Made by a program: the position numbers and the translations under genes | Source: Mycobacterium kyogaense | Lineage (GTDB): Bacteria > Actinomycetota > Actinomycetes > Mycobacteriales > Mycobacteriaceae | Length of the DNA stretch: 64,000 nucleotides | Direction: 5' to 3' | Assembly (NCBI RefSeq): GCF_003254575.1 | Contig: NZ_QJUA01000003.1 | Location: 1-64,000, forward strand | The notes under the pieces: generated by a model | Told to the model about the DNA's origin: nothing | The model's input: only the letters and a program-made list of their open reading frames with translations | Databases searched by the model: none | Shown: one piece after another, positions 9,022-16,955 of the stretch | Layout of the letters: each line of letters begins with the position of its first letter | Position numbering within the stretch: the first letter of the stretch is position 1

Positions 9022-9843
9022 CTAGCTCTGCGGATCCACCGAGCTCACGCCGCCCCACCGTGACGGCGGCCAGGCGATGAAGCGGGCCTTGCCGATCACG
9101 TTCTCGACGGGGATCGTTCCCGCCACCGGGTCGCCGGTGCACAGGATGCCGCGCTGCACGTCCGCCGGCTGGTTCGAGCAATGCGCGCGCGAGTCCGCCG
9201 AGTGGGTCCGGTTGTCGCCCATCACCCACAGCCGGCCGTCGGGTACCTTGACCGGCCCGAATTCGTTGCCCAGGCACGGATAGATCGCCGGGTCGGCGTT
9301 CATGGTGTTCGGGTCGAGATAGGGCTCGTTGAGTTTCTTGCCGTCGACGGTCAGCCCGGTGGTCACCCGGCATTCGACGGTCTGGCCACCGACCGCGATG
9401 ATCCGCTTGACCAGGTCGTTCTCGTCCGGCGGCACGAAGCCGATGAAGGACAGCGCATTCTGCACGGTGCGGATGGCCGGATTCTCGGACCGGATCGACT
9501 TGTAGCCGATGCTCCAGTTGGGCGGGCCCTTGAAGACGATGACGTCACCGGGTTCCGGTTGGGAGAACCGGTAGGTGAGCTTGTCGACCATGATGCGGTC
9601 GCCGACGCAGCCGTTGCAGCCGTGCAGCGTCGGCTCCATCGATTCCGAGGGAATCAGATAGGGACGCGCGATGAACGTCAACATGACGTAGTAGAGAACG
9701 ATCGCGACGGTGACCAGGATCGCGGCTTCGCGCAGCGCTCCCCGCTTCTTCTTCTCCGGCTTGTCCTCAGTCGACTCCGGCGTGTCCAGCGTCTCGTCGG
9801 CGGACGTGTCGTCGGTCTCGGGGGTGTCCCTGGGTCCGGTCAC
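9022..9843 (-). CDS. lepB: Signal peptidase I
   Basis: A 273-residue type I signal peptidase that cleaves signal peptides at the outer face of the membrane. An acidic cytoplasmic N-terminus of about 35 residues is followed by [29 protein letters not shown], a single membrane anchor. The catalytic serine is in PSESMEPTL and the lysine in [12 protein letters not shown]. Box E is [20 protein letters not shown] insert after box B carries two cysteines. It sits between rplS and rnhB, as in M. tuberculosis, and probably shares their transcript (61 bases after rplS). Confidence 0.95.
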   Translation of the reverse strand: MTGPRDTPETDDTSADETLDTPESTEDKPEKKKRGALREAAILVTVAIVLYYVMLTFIARPYLIPSESMEPTLHGCNGCVGDRIMVDKLTYRFSQPEPGDVIVFKGPPNWSIGYKSIRSENPAIRTVQNALSFIGFVPPDENDLVKRIIAVGGQTVECRVTTGLTVDGKKLNEPYLDPNTMNADPAIYPCLGNEFGPVKVPDGRLWVMGDNRTHSADSRAHCSNQPADVQRGILCTGDPVAGTIPVENVIGKARFIAWPPSRWGGVSSVDPQS

Positions 9844-9904
9844 GAGATCAGAGTAGCCAGAGCCGGCAGGGCACCGCGCCGATCACGGTCCGAGCGAAGC
9901 GGTG

Positions 9905-10246
9905 TCAGCGCTTCTCCTTGATCTTGGCCTTCTTGCCGCGCAGCTCGCGCAGGTAGTAGAGCTTGGCCCGGCGCACGTCACCGCGGGTGACGACGTCGAT
10001 GTGGTCGATGTTGGGCGAGTGCACCGGGAAGGTGCGCTCCACGCCGACGCCGTAGCTCTCCTTGCGGACGGTGAACGTCTCGCGGATGCCACCGTTCTGG
10101 CGCCGCAGGACGACACCCTTGAAGACCTGGATGCGCTCCTTGGAGCCCTCGATGACCTTCACATGGACGTTGACGGTGTCACCGGGACCGAAATTCGGCA
10201 CGTCGTCGCGCAGCGACGCCTGGTCGACGAAATCCAGCGTGTTCAT
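9905..10246 (-). CDS. rplS: 50S ribosomal protein L19
   Basis: A 113-residue L19 of the large subunit, located near the interface with the 30S subunit. The family core is unmistakable: [89 protein letters not shown]. The ATG at 10246 follows AGGAAGTG. The gene is separated from trmD-rpsP by the inserted lppW pair but keeps a promoter that matches the rpsP one (see 10365..10411). Confidence 0.97.
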   Translation of the reverse strand: MNTLDFVDQASLRDDVPNFGPGDTVNVHVKVIEGSKERIQVFKGVVLRRQNGGIRETFTVRKESYGVGVERTFPVHSPNIDHIDVVTRGDVRRAKLYYLRELRGKKAKIKEKR

Positions 10247-10617
10247 CGGTCACACTTCCTCGGTGTCGGCGGCTGCTGGCGGCGTCGCGGTGACGCGCGC
10301 AGAGCCTGGTGGTTCGGGCGTCTGGGGCCTGTCGTGCAGCGGGGCGCGGAGTACCGGCCGTGCACAGACAACTGCTCGATTGTGCCAGACGGAGTCCCGA
10401 TCTCCGAAATCGGCGCCATGTTCGGTGGGCGGGCCGACGATGAGGCCGGCTCCGTGCCCGATGACGAGGCGTTGACAGGATGGTGACCCGGCCGTGGCGG
10501 TCGGCTTGGCAACAGATGCCCAGCGGGTACACAGCCGTTACCCTGGACGGCATCGGGTGTGCCGAGCGCCGACCCGTTCCAGGCATCAGGGTAGGGCCAC
10601 ACTCGGGAGGATGAGCG
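10247..10617. other. Divergent rplS / lppW intergenic region
   Basis: 371 bases without a gene. It holds the rplS leader of about 120 bases and its promoter (10365-10411). On the lppW side is a weaker plus-strand candidate with TACCCT at 10539-10544 and no good -35. ACTCGGGAGGATGAGCG ahead of the lppW start supplies the ribosome site. No open frame here has coding character, and I see no attenuator-like hairpin that I would defend. Confidence 0.6.
10365..10411 (-). promoter_or_regulatory. rplS promoter, same architecture as the rpsP promoter
   Basis: Read on the minus strand: GATTTC (10411-10406), 21 bases, then TCTGG running into CACAAT (10384-10379), 8 bases, then TGTCTG (10370-10365). The rpsP leader carries the same three blocks, with the same 21-base spacing and 7 bases to TGTCTG. 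I read TGGCACAAT as an extended -10 and expect the start site within or just before TGTCTG. About 120 bases of leader follow. Confidence 0.6.
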
Positions 10618-11559
10618 ATGCGACCGCGGCCGTGGCGGCTGGCCAAGACCGCAGCTGGCCTGGGCGTGGTCACAGTAGCCCTGGGCGGTTGCCAGGCAGA
10701 GTTGTACGGATCCCGGCCGCACCCGGACGGCCCGCAACTGACGGTGATCGCCCCGGCGGGCGCCGACGTAGCGCTTCCCGCGCAGCCCGTCGATCGACCC
10801 GCCCCGACGTTTCGCGGACTCGCCGACCGTGAACGCCAGGCCACGGCCACGGCGGCAGCTGACGGCGCGGAGATCACCGCGGCAGTGCTCGACCGCAACA
10901 CCGGCGAATTGGTGACCAACGGCAACGACCGCCCGATGGCCATCGCCTCCGTGGTGAAACTCTTCATCGCCGACGACCTGCTCCTACAGGTGGCCAAGGG
11001 GCAGACCACACTCTCGGCGGACGATCGCGACCTGCTCGACGTCATGCTGCGGTCCTCTGACGACAGCGCGGCAGAGGTGTTCTGGAATCGCAGCGGCGGC
11101 AGCGCGATCATCACTCGGGTCGTCGCCCGGTACGGACTCACCTCCACGCGCCCACCCACCAACGGCAGGTGGTTCAACACCACGAGTACGGCCACCGATC
11201 TGGTGCACTACTACGACAAGCTGCTTGCCGGTACGGGCGGGCTGCCCGGCGAGCAAGCGAGCGTCATCCTCTCGAACCTCGCCGCATCGACGCCGACCGC
11301 TCCCGACGGGATGGTGCCCGGTGGGGTGTATCCGCAGCGGTTCGGGATACCCGAGGGGCTGCCGGGCGACCCGGTCGCGGTCAAGCAGGGCTGGATGTGC
11401 TGTGTGAACGCGGATTGGATGCACTTGTCCACCGGTGTGATCGGTCGGGACCGGCGCTATGTGATGGCCATCGGCTCGATGCAGCCCAGCGACGCCGCCA
11501 CCGCCCGCAAGACCATCACCGACGCGGTCCGCACGATGTTTCCGGACGGCCGCATATGA
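10618..11559 (+). CDS. lppW: LppW-like lipoprotein with penicillin-binding/beta-lactamase-like fold (copy 1)
   Basis: A 313-residue predicted lipoprotein orthologous by position to Rv2905 (LppW). The signal peptide ends in VALGGC, with the acylated cysteine at residue 25. The body resembles class A beta-lactamases and related serine hydrolases: SVVK with serine near 111 fits S-x-x-K, SSDDSAAEVFW stands where SDN is expected, and KQGWMCC takes the place of KTG. The altered second and third motifs make catalytic activity doubtful. The ATG overlaps a GGAGGATGAGCG ribosome site. The second copy starts within a few bases of its stop. Confidence 0.82.
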   Translation: MRPRPWRLAKTAAGLGVVTVALGGCQAELYGSRPHPDGPQLTVIAPAGADVALPAQPVDRPAPTFRGLADRERQATATAAADGAEITAAVLDRNTGELVTNGNDRPMAIASVVKLFIADDLLLQVAKGQTTLSADDRDLLDVMLRSSDDSAAEVFWNRSGGSAIITRVVARYGLTSTRPPTNGRWFNTTSTATDLVHYYDKLLAGTGGLPGEQASVILSNLAASTPTAPDGMVPGGVYPQRFGIPEGLPGDPVAVKQGWMCCVNADWMHLSTGVIGRDRRYVMAIGSMQPSDAATARKTITDAVRTMFPDGRI

Positions 11560-11576
11560 CCACCTCGAGGAGAGAC

Positions 11577-12494
11577 ATGCAGACTCGCCCCCGGCGGCGG
11601 TCCGCCGTGACCGCGTCCCTGCTGTGTGCCGCTGTGCTCGTGGTCGGCGGCTGCCAGGCGCAGGCGCCCCGATCCGAGCGCACCCAGTCCTCGGCGGTGG
11701 CGCCGCAGAGCAATTCGGTGCCGCTGCCGGCCGCGCCGCCGGCCCCACCGTCGGCTGGGCTCGGCGGCCTCGACGCACGCATGCAGGAGGCCACCGCCGA
11801 CGCGTCCTCTACGGGTGCCGACATCAAGGCAGTCGTGTTGGACCGGACCACCGGACAGTTGGTGTCCAACGGCGACAATCAACCGTTCCCGATCGCTTCG
11901 GTGGTGAAGTTGTTCATCGCCGACGACCTGCTGCTGCAGGTGGCGCAGGGGAAGACGACCCTCTCCCCCGGCGACCGGCAGAGCCTCGACATCATGCTCC
12001 GCTCGTCGGATGACAGTGCCGCACAGAACTTTTGGGACCGCAGCGGCGGCAACACGATCATCGGACGCGTGGTGGCCCGATATGGGCTGACCGGCACGAC
12101 CGCGCCGTACAACGGCCACTGGGACGTGACGCAGAGCACGGCGGCCGACCTGGTGCAGTACTACGCCAAGCTGCTCGACGGCAGCGGCGGGTTGCCCCGC
12201 GAGCAGGCCGAGGTGATCCTCGGCGACCTCGCGCAATCCACTCCGACGGGCACCGACGGATATCCGCAGCGCTTCGGCATCCCCGAGGGCCTCTACGCCG
12301 AGCCGGTCGCCGTCAAGCAGGGCTGGTTCTGCTGCTGGAACGGCGGCAACCAACTCCACGTGTCGACCGGGGTGATCGGCGCAGACCAGCGCTACGTGAT
12401 GGCCATCGGCTCGCTGGACCCGACCAGTGAGGCGGGCGCACGCGCCGACATCACCCAGGCTGTCAAGACGATGTTCCCCGGCGGCCGGATCTAG
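11577..12494 (+). CDS. LppW-like lipoprotein (copy 2, tandem paralogue)
   Basis: A 305-residue paralogue of the preceding gene. It has the same organisation: a lipobox VVGGC near residue 24, SVVKLFIADDLLLQVA with S108-x-x-K, SSDDSAAQNFWDRSGG, and KQGWFCCWNGGNQLHVSTGVIG. The two copies are near identical over the motif blocks and diverge in the Pro/Ala-rich linker after the signal peptide. I chose ATG 11577 because CGAGGAGAG lies six bases upstream and it yields a normal signal peptide. An ATG at 11556 overlapping the stop of copy 1 is possible and would add seven residues. M. tuberculosis has a single lppW here, so this looks like a local duplication. Confidence 0.8.
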   Translation: MQTRPRRRSAVTASLLCAAVLVVGGCQAQAPRSERTQSSAVAPQSNSVPLPAAPPAPPSAGLGGLDARMQEATADASSTGADIKAVVLDRTTGQLVSNGDNQPFPIASVVKLFIADDLLLQVAQGKTTLSPGDRQSLDIMLRSSDDSAAQNFWDRSGGNTIIGRVVARYGLTGTTAPYNGHWDVTQSTAADLVQYYAKLLDGSGGLPREQAEVILGDLAQSTPTGTDGYPQRFGIPEGLYAEPVAVKQGWFCCWNGGNQLHVSTGVIGADQRYVMAIGSLDPTSEAGARADITQAVKTMFPGGRI

Positions 12495-12521
12495 GCCGGT
12501 CGCTGTTTCCGAATCCCGCAC

Positions 12522-13208
12522 TCACTCCAGGAGATCGGGCCGTCGTTCCCTGGTGCGCTCGAAGCTCTGCTCGCGCCGCCACGCGGCGATGCGGGCGTGG
12601 TCCCCAGAGCGCAGCACCTCCGGCACATCGAGGTCACGCCACGTGGCAGGGCGGGTGTAGCTGGGCCCCTCGAGGAGCCCGCCGACCGACTCGGAATGCG
12701 AATCGTCGCGGTGCGATTCCGGGTTGCCGAGGACGTCGGGCAGGAGCCGCAGCACCGCCTCGATCATGACCACGGCCGCCGATTCGCCGCCGGGCAGCAC
12801 ATAGTCCCCGATCGACACTTCCTCGACCCGCATCCGGCGGGCCGCGTCGTCCATCACCCGCTGGTCGATACCCTCGTACCGGCCGCATGCGAAGACCAGA
12901 TGTTTCTCGGCGCTCCAGCGCTGCGCCGACTTCTGCGTGAAGAGCCGGCCTGCCGGGCTCGGCACCACGAGAAGGGTGTCAGCAGAACAGATTTCGTCGA
13001 GCGCTTCACCCCAGACCGGGGCCCGCATCACCATGCCGGGCCCGCCACCGTACGGGGCGTCGTCGACGGAGCGGTGGACATCGTGGGTCCACCCACGCAG
13101 GTCGTGCACCGCCAACTCGACGATGCCGGCGTCGATCGCCCGCCCCGGCAGGGACTGCCTCAGGGGATCGAGGAACTGCGGGAAGATCGAGACCACGTCG
13201 ATGCGCAT
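12522..13208 (-). CDS. trmD: tRNA (guanine-N1)-methyltransferase
   Basis: A 228-residue TrmD, which methylates G37 of tRNAs using S-adenosylmethionine and so prevents frameshifting. The start [16 protein letters not shown] and the deep-knot segments [25 protein letters not shown] and [26 protein letters not shown] are all present, as is the C-terminal [29 protein letters not shown]. It lies 12 bases after rimM in the rpsP-KH-rimM-trmD operon. Its 3' end faces the second lppW copy across 27 bases. Confidence 0.96.
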   Translation of the reverse strand: MRIDVVSIFPQFLDPLRQSLPGRAIDAGIVELAVHDLRGWTHDVHRSVDDAPYGGGPGMVMRAPVWGEALDEICSADTLLVVPSPAGRLFTQKSAQRWSAEKHLVFACGRYEGIDQRVMDDAARRMRVEEVSIGDYVLPGGESAAVVMIEAVLRLLPDVLGNPESHRDDSHSESVGGLLEGPSYTRPATWRDLDVPEVLRSGDHARIAAWRREQSFERTRERRPDLLE

Positions 13209-13220
13209 GCCGGTTCTCCG

Positions 13221-13745
13221 TCAGTCACTCAGGTCGAGAAGACCCTCGGGCGGGTCGATCACCACAGAATCCTCGGACAGAGACACCGACACCACGATCG
13301 CGGACACGAACGGCACGAGCACCTCGCGGCCGTCATCACGCGTCACCGACAGCAATTCGCCTGCGGCGGTGTGCAACACCTCGGCGACCCTACCGACGGC
13401 GACGCCGTCGACAGTCGATACGGCGAGCCCCTCGAGCTGGTGGTCGTAGAACTCGTCGGGGTCCTCGATCGGAGGCAACGACTCCGCATCGACGAGGAAC
13501 AACGTGCCCCGCAACGCGTCGGCGGCATCGCGGTCACCGACTCCGTCCAGCCGGATCAGGAGCCGATCACCATGACTGCGCACCGATTCGATGCGGTATT
13601 CGCGCTCGGCCCCCCCGCGCGGCGCGCGGCCGCGCAGGGTGGCGCCGGAGACGAATCGGCCATCCGGGTCGTCGGTGCGCACGTCGACGGCGAGCTCACC
13701 GGTGACGCCGTGGGCCTTGACCACGCGCCCGACCACCAGGTCCAT
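13221..13745 (-). CDS. rimM: 16S rRNA processing protein RimM
   Basis: A 174-residue RimM that assists maturation of the 30S head domain by binding S19 and 16S r[34 protein letters not shown] is the conserved N-terminal barrel. [13 protein letters not shown] followed by [18 protein letters not shown] is the PRC-barrel half. The gene directly abuts the KH-domain gene, with no base between that stop and this start, and precedes trmD, the standard bacterial order. Confidence 0.95.
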   Translation of the reverse strand: MDLVVGRVVKAHGVTGELAVDVRTDDPDGRFVSGATLRGRAPRGGAEREYRIESVRSHGDRLLIRLDGVGDRDAADALRGTLFLVDAESLPPIEDPDEFYDHQLEGLAVSTVDGVAVGRVAEVLHTAAGELLSVTRDDGREVLVPFVSAIVVSVSLSEDSVVIDPPEGLLDLSD

Positions 13746-13988
13746 TTACTGGTCGGTGTCCACCACGTCGACGCGGATACCGCGGCCGCCGATGCCTGCC
13801 ACCAGGGTGCGCAGCGCGGTAGCGGTGCGCCCACCCCGGCCGATGACCTTGCCCAGATCATCGGGGTGCACGTGCACCTCGACCGTGCGCCCGCGGCGGT
13901 TGGTCACCATGTCGACGCGAACATCGTCGGGGTTGTCGACGATCCCGCGAACCAAGTGCTCGACGGCGTCGACCACGACTGAACTCAC
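13746..13988 (-). CDS. KH-domain RNA-binding protein (KhpA type)
   Basis: An 80-residue single KH-domain protein (Rv2908c type, KhpA family). The RNA-binding loop is visible as IGRGGRTATALRTLV inside VHPDDLGKVIGRGGRTA. It opens with VVVDAVEHLVRGIVDNPDDVRVD. KhpA partners with KhpB elsewhere to bind RNA and affect cell size. Here it is the second gene of the rpsP operon, eight bases after rpsP and immediately before rimM. Confidence 0.93.
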   Translation of the reverse strand: MSSVVVDAVEHLVRGIVDNPDDVRVDMVTNRRGRTVEVHVHPDDLGKVIGRGGRTATALRTLVAGIGGRGIRVDVVDTDQ

Positions 13989-13996
13989 GGTGTCGC

Positions 13997-14506
13997 TCAG
14001 CTTTCAGTGGCGCCGGCGACGGTGGCGTCCTCGCCCTCGGCCGCGGCCTCGGACTTGTCGGCCGATCCGGACGGATCAGCGGTCGCCTCGATGTCAGACG
14101 CTTCCTTCTTCGCGGCCGGCGCCTTCTTCTTCTTCGGCGTGGTGGCGTCGGTGGACGGGCCACCCTCGGCCTCGGCCAGCGCGGCGTTGAACAGGTCGAG
14201 CTTGGACGTCTTGGGCTCCTTGACCTTCAACGTGCCCTCGGCGCCGGGCAGACCCTTGAACTTCTGCCAGTCACCGGTGATCTTGAGCAGCGCGAGCACG
14301 GGCTCGGTGGGCTGAGCGCCCACACCCAGCCAGTACTGGGCGCGCTCGGTGTCGACCTCGATGAGGCTCGGCTCTTCCTTGGGGTGGTACCGGCCGATCA
14401 CCTCGATGGCGCGACCGTCGCGGCGGGTGCGCGCGTCGGCGACGATGATGCGGTACTGGGGATTGCGGATCTTGCCCAGACGGGTGAGCTTGATCTTGAC
14501 AGCCAT
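13997..14506 (-). CDS. rpsP: 30S ribosomal protein S16 with long charged C-terminal tail
   Basis: A 169-residue S16. The first 85 residues are the ordinary S16 fold: [52 protein letters not shown], then [14 protein letters not shown]. The remainder is a low-complexity Ala/Lys/Glu tail including [13 protein letters not shown]. Such tails are known in mycobacterial S16, so the length is not an error. ATG 14506 follows CAGTAGGAGTAGTTC. It leads the operon rpsP-KH-rimM-trmD. Confidence 0.97.
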   Translation of the reverse strand: MAVKIKLTRLGKIRNPQYRIIVADARTRRDGRAIEVIGRYHPKEEPSLIEVDTERAQYWLGVGAQPTEPVLALLKITGDWQKFKGLPGAEGTLKVKEPKTSKLDLFNAALAEAEGGPSTDATTPKKKKAPAAKKEASDIEATADPSGSADKSEAAAEGEDATVAGATES

Positions 14507-14611
14507 GAACTACTCCTACTGAGGTGCCACGCTGCAATTCGGCGATACAGGCGGGTTGCCTGATCCGGTTTTGCCTTACGTGTGTGACCGCCGCGGGGCC
14601 AGAGTCCCGGG

Positions 14612-14657
14612 CAGACAGCCGCCCATTGTGCCAGAGGGCAGGCGCCCAGCAGAAATC
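14612..14657 (-). promoter_or_regulatory. rpsP operon promoter, matching the rplS promoter
   Basis: On the minus strand GATTTC (14657-14652) is followed after 21 bases by CACAAT (14630-14625), preceded by TCTGG, and after 7 more by TGTCTG (14617-14612). This is the arrangement seen before rplS. The leader to the rpsP start is about 105 bases. The promoter begins right at the stop of the SnoaL-like gene. Confidence 0.6.
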
Positions 14658-14658
14658 G

Positions 14659-15093
14659 TCACAGCAGCTTGTCGAAGCACTTCTCCTCGACACGCTTGCT
14701 CATCCGCCATCCCTGCTCGGTGCGGACGAACTCGTCGACGTACCAGATCCCCACGAAGTACACCTGACCGGAATCGCCACCCATGACCATCGGGTTGAAG
14801 CAGATCGCGCGCGAGGTCGCGGTGTCGCCGTCCACGCGGATGTCGACGTTGCCCAGCATGTGGTAGTAGATCGGGAAGTTCGGCAGCACCTCCTTCAACC
14901 ACGCCTTGACCTCGGGAAAGCGCCCCTCGATACCGCCCGCGACGCTGTAGTCGATGTACGCATCGGGAGTGAACACCGCGTCCAGATCGTCGAAACGCTT
15001 CTGGTCGATGGCGGTCGAGTAGTCGACCAGCAACTGTTGGATCTCCAGCCGGTCGGAGATCTCCTCGAGGCTCAGCATTCCTCGATTGAACAC
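14659..15093 (-). CDS. SnoaL-like / NTF2-fold protein
   Basis: A 144-residue SnoaL-like protein (Rv2910c by position). The alpha+beta cone fold is suggested by LEEISDRLEIQQLLVDYSTAIDQKRFDDLDAVFTPDAYIDYS near the start and by VYFVGIWYVDEFVRTEQGWRMSKRVEE at the end. Members include small isomerases, dehydratases and non-catalytic binding proteins, so no activity can be assigned. The GTG at 15093 is chosen. An ATG five codons in is possible, but AGGA sits too close to it to act as a ribosome site. The start overlaps the divergent dacB2 promoter. Confidence 0.82.
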   Translation of the reverse strand: MFNRGMLSLEEISDRLEIQQLLVDYSTAIDQKRFDDLDAVFTPDAYIDYSVAGGIEGRFPEVKAWLKEVLPNFPIYYHMLGNVDIRVDGDTATSRAICFNPMVMGGDSGQVYFVGIWYVDEFVRTEQGWRMSKRVEEKCFDKLL

Positions 15094-15115
15094 GATCGCG
15101 ACATCCCGTTAGGCT
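15086..15115 (+). promoter_or_regulatory. SigA-type promoter for dacB2, leaderless start
   Basis: TTGAAC at 15086-15091 and TAGGCT at 15110-15115 are separated by 18 bases. The -10 ends eight bases before the ATG at 15124, so the mRNA would have at most one or two leader bases. No ribosome site precedes that ATG. The -35 lies inside the first codons of the divergent SnoaL-like gene. Confidence 0.6.
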
Positions 15116-15123
15116 CGGCCGCC

Positions 15124-16008
15124 ATGATGAGGCTTCTCGCATGTCTGGCGGTGCTCCTGGGCGTGGTCGGCGGTGTGACGGCCCCCTACGCCGCGGCGAC
15201 ACCGGTCGCCGGGGTGAGCCAGCCCGCCGGAAGCGTCCCGATCCCCGCCGGTCCCGCCGAAGCCTGGATCGTGGCCGACATGGACACGGGCGCGGTCCTC
15301 GCGGGCCGTGAGGAGAACACCCGGTTCGCGCCGGCGAGCACGATCAAGGTGCTGCTGGCGCTCACCGTGCTCGACGAGCTGCCCCTGGACGCGACAATCG
15401 TGGCCAACGAGGCCGACACCACGGTCGAGTGCAACTGCGCGGGCGTCACGCCCGGGATGACCTACACCACGCGTCAGCTGCTGGAGGCGCTGCTGCTCGT
15501 GTCCGGCAATGACGCCGCCAACACGCTGGCCACCATGCTGGGCGGCCGCGACGTCGCGGCGGCGAAGATGAACGCCAAGGCGGTCGCGGTCGGCGCATTG
15601 GGCACCGACGCTGGTTCGGCGTCGGGTATCGACGGCCCCGGCATCTCGGTCTGGTCCACCCCGCACGATCTGGCGGTGATCTTCCGCGCCGCGATGGCCA
15701 ATCCGGTGTTCGCCCAGATCACGTCTCAGCCCACCGCGGTGTTCCCGACCCGCACCGGCGACGTCGTCTTGGTGAACCAGGACGAGCTGCTGCACCGCTA
15801 TCCGGGCACCTTCGGTGGTAAGACGGGCTACACCGATCTGGCGCAGAAGACGTTCGTCGGCGGCGCCGAACGCGGCGGACGGCATCTGGTCGTGGCGCTG
15901 ATGCACGGTCTGGTCCACGAGGGCGGGCCGACCTACTGGGATCAAGCTGCGGCGCTTCTCGATTGGGGTTTCGCGCTGGGTCCGAACGCGGGCATCGGCG
16001 CGTTGTAG
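15124..16008 (+). CDS. dacB2: D-alanyl-D-alanine carboxypeptidase (S11 family), copy 1
   Basis: A 294-residue penicillin-binding carboxypeptidase that trims the terminal D-Ala from peptidoglycan stem peptides outside the membrane. A cleavable signal peptide (residues about 1-24, ending near AAATP) is followed by the S11 motifs: S72-x-x-K in FAPASTIKVL, SGN in LVSGNDAANTL, and KTG in GGKTGYTDLAQKTF near residue 233. The C-terminal domain and amphipathic anchor of larger DacA proteins are missing, which is normal for Rv2911/DacB2. The first of two adjacent ATGs is used. A second paralogue follows after a hairpin-rich gap. Confidence 0.92.
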   Translation: MMRLLACLAVLLGVVGGVTAPYAAATPVAGVSQPAGSVPIPAGPAEAWIVADMDTGAVLAGREENTRFAPASTIKVLLALTVLDELPLDATIVANEADTTVECNCAGVTPGMTYTTRQLLEALLLVSGNDAANTLATMLGGRDVAAAKMNAKAVAVGALGTDAGSASGIDGPGISVWSTPHDLAVIFRAAMANPVFAQITSQPTAVFPTRTGDVVLVNQDELLHRYPGTFGGKTGYTDLAQKTFVGGAERGGRHLVVALMHGLVHEGGPTYWDQAAALLDWGFALGPNAGIGAL

Positions 16009-16063
16009 AGCGATTTCGGCGTGCTCGTCGTCGCTCAGCGTCGATTACCACGCCGAAATCGCT
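16009..16063. repeat. Perfect 15-bp inverted repeat with 25-base loop
   Basis: AGCGATTTCGGCGTG at 16009-16023 is repeated as its exact reverse complement at 16049-16063. The left arm begins on the base directly after the dacB2 stop. It could form a long stem that ends the dacB2 transcript, though there is no T tract. It could also be a copy of a dispersed genomic palindrome. I see no second copy in this window. Confidence 0.7.
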
Positions 16064-16111
16064 ACCCGACGGTGATCGAAACGAGTCCGGGAGCGGTTAG
16101 CGTCAGCCCTC

Positions 16112-16951
16112 GTGCGGCGTGGATTCGCTGGGCTGGCGTGCGCCCTCGGTACGACGGTGGCCGTGGTGACGACGGTGCTGCCCGCCGCTCCCGCTGCCGC
16201 CCAACCCAGCGCTGAACCCGCTGCGGCACAGGCTCTTCCACAGGGCCCGGCGCAGGCGTGGCTGGTCGCCGATCTGGACACAGGCCGCGTGCTGGCCAGT
16301 CGCGACCCGTACGGCCGCTATGCGCCCGCCAGCACGATCAAGGTCCTTCTCGCGATGGTGGTGCTCGATCGCCTGCGGCCGGACAACTTCGCGCGGGCCA
16401 ACTCCTCCCATGACGACGTCGAATGTTCCTGCGTGGGGCTCACACCCGGCCAGGCCTACACCACTGCGCAGCTGCTCTCGGCACTGCTGATGGTCTCGGG
16501 CAACGACGCGGCGAACATGCTCGCGGACATGCTCGGCGGCCAGCAGGCCGCGGTGGCAGCCATGAACCGCAAAGCCGCGCTCGTCGGCGCACGCAGCACC
16601 AAGGCATCGTCCCCGTCGGGGCTCGACGGACCAGGCTGGGAGTCGGTCACCTCGCCGCACGATCTCGCCGTGATTCTGCGCGCGGCACTGCAGTATCCAC
16701 TCATCGCGACGATCATGCGCTCGCCGACAGCGCCGTTCCCGGGCAAGACGCTGCACAACCAGAACGAATTGCTGAGCCGCTACCCCGGGGATCTGGCCGG
16801 CAAGACCGGGTTCACCAACCTCGCCCGCAAGACCTACGTCGGAGCCGCCCAGCGGGGCGCCAAACGACTGGTGGTCGTCCAGATGTACGGCAGCGGCGAC
16901 CTCTACGGCCAGGCCATCGACCTGTTCGACTATGGCTTCAACCAGCCCTGA
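16112..16951 (+). CDS. D-alanyl-D-alanine carboxypeptidase (S11 family), copy 2
   Basis: A 279-residue paralogue of the gene before it. It has an Ala-rich signal peptide (about residues 1-31), S-x-x-K in YAPASTIKVLLAMVVLDRL, SGN in MVSGNDAANMLADMLGG, and KTG in LAGKTGFTNLARKTYVGAAQRG. All three active-site motifs are intact, so it should be a working periplasmic D,D-carboxypeptidase. The start is a GTG at 16112 with only a weak ribosome site. It ends four bases from the convergent cyclase gene. M. tuberculosis has one dacB2 at this point. Confidence 0.87.
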   Translation: MRRGFAGLACALGTTVAVVTTVLPAAPAAAQPSAEPAAAQALPQGPAQAWLVADLDTGRVLASRDPYGRYAPASTIKVLLAMVVLDRLRPDNFARANSSHDDVECSCVGLTPGQAYTTAQLLSALLMVSGNDAANMLADMLGGQQAAVAAMNRKAALVGARSTKASSPSGLDGPGWESVTSPHDLAVILRAALQYPLIATIMRSPTAPFPGKTLHNQNELLSRYPGDLAGKTGFTNLARKTYVGAAQRGAKRLVVVQMYGSGDLYGQAIDLFDYGFNQP

Positions 16952-16955
16952 GCCG

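Noticed and set aside
10473..10478. TTGACA as a -35 for lppW
   Set aside because: No TAnnnT stands 16-18 bases downstream; the sequence there is GC-only.
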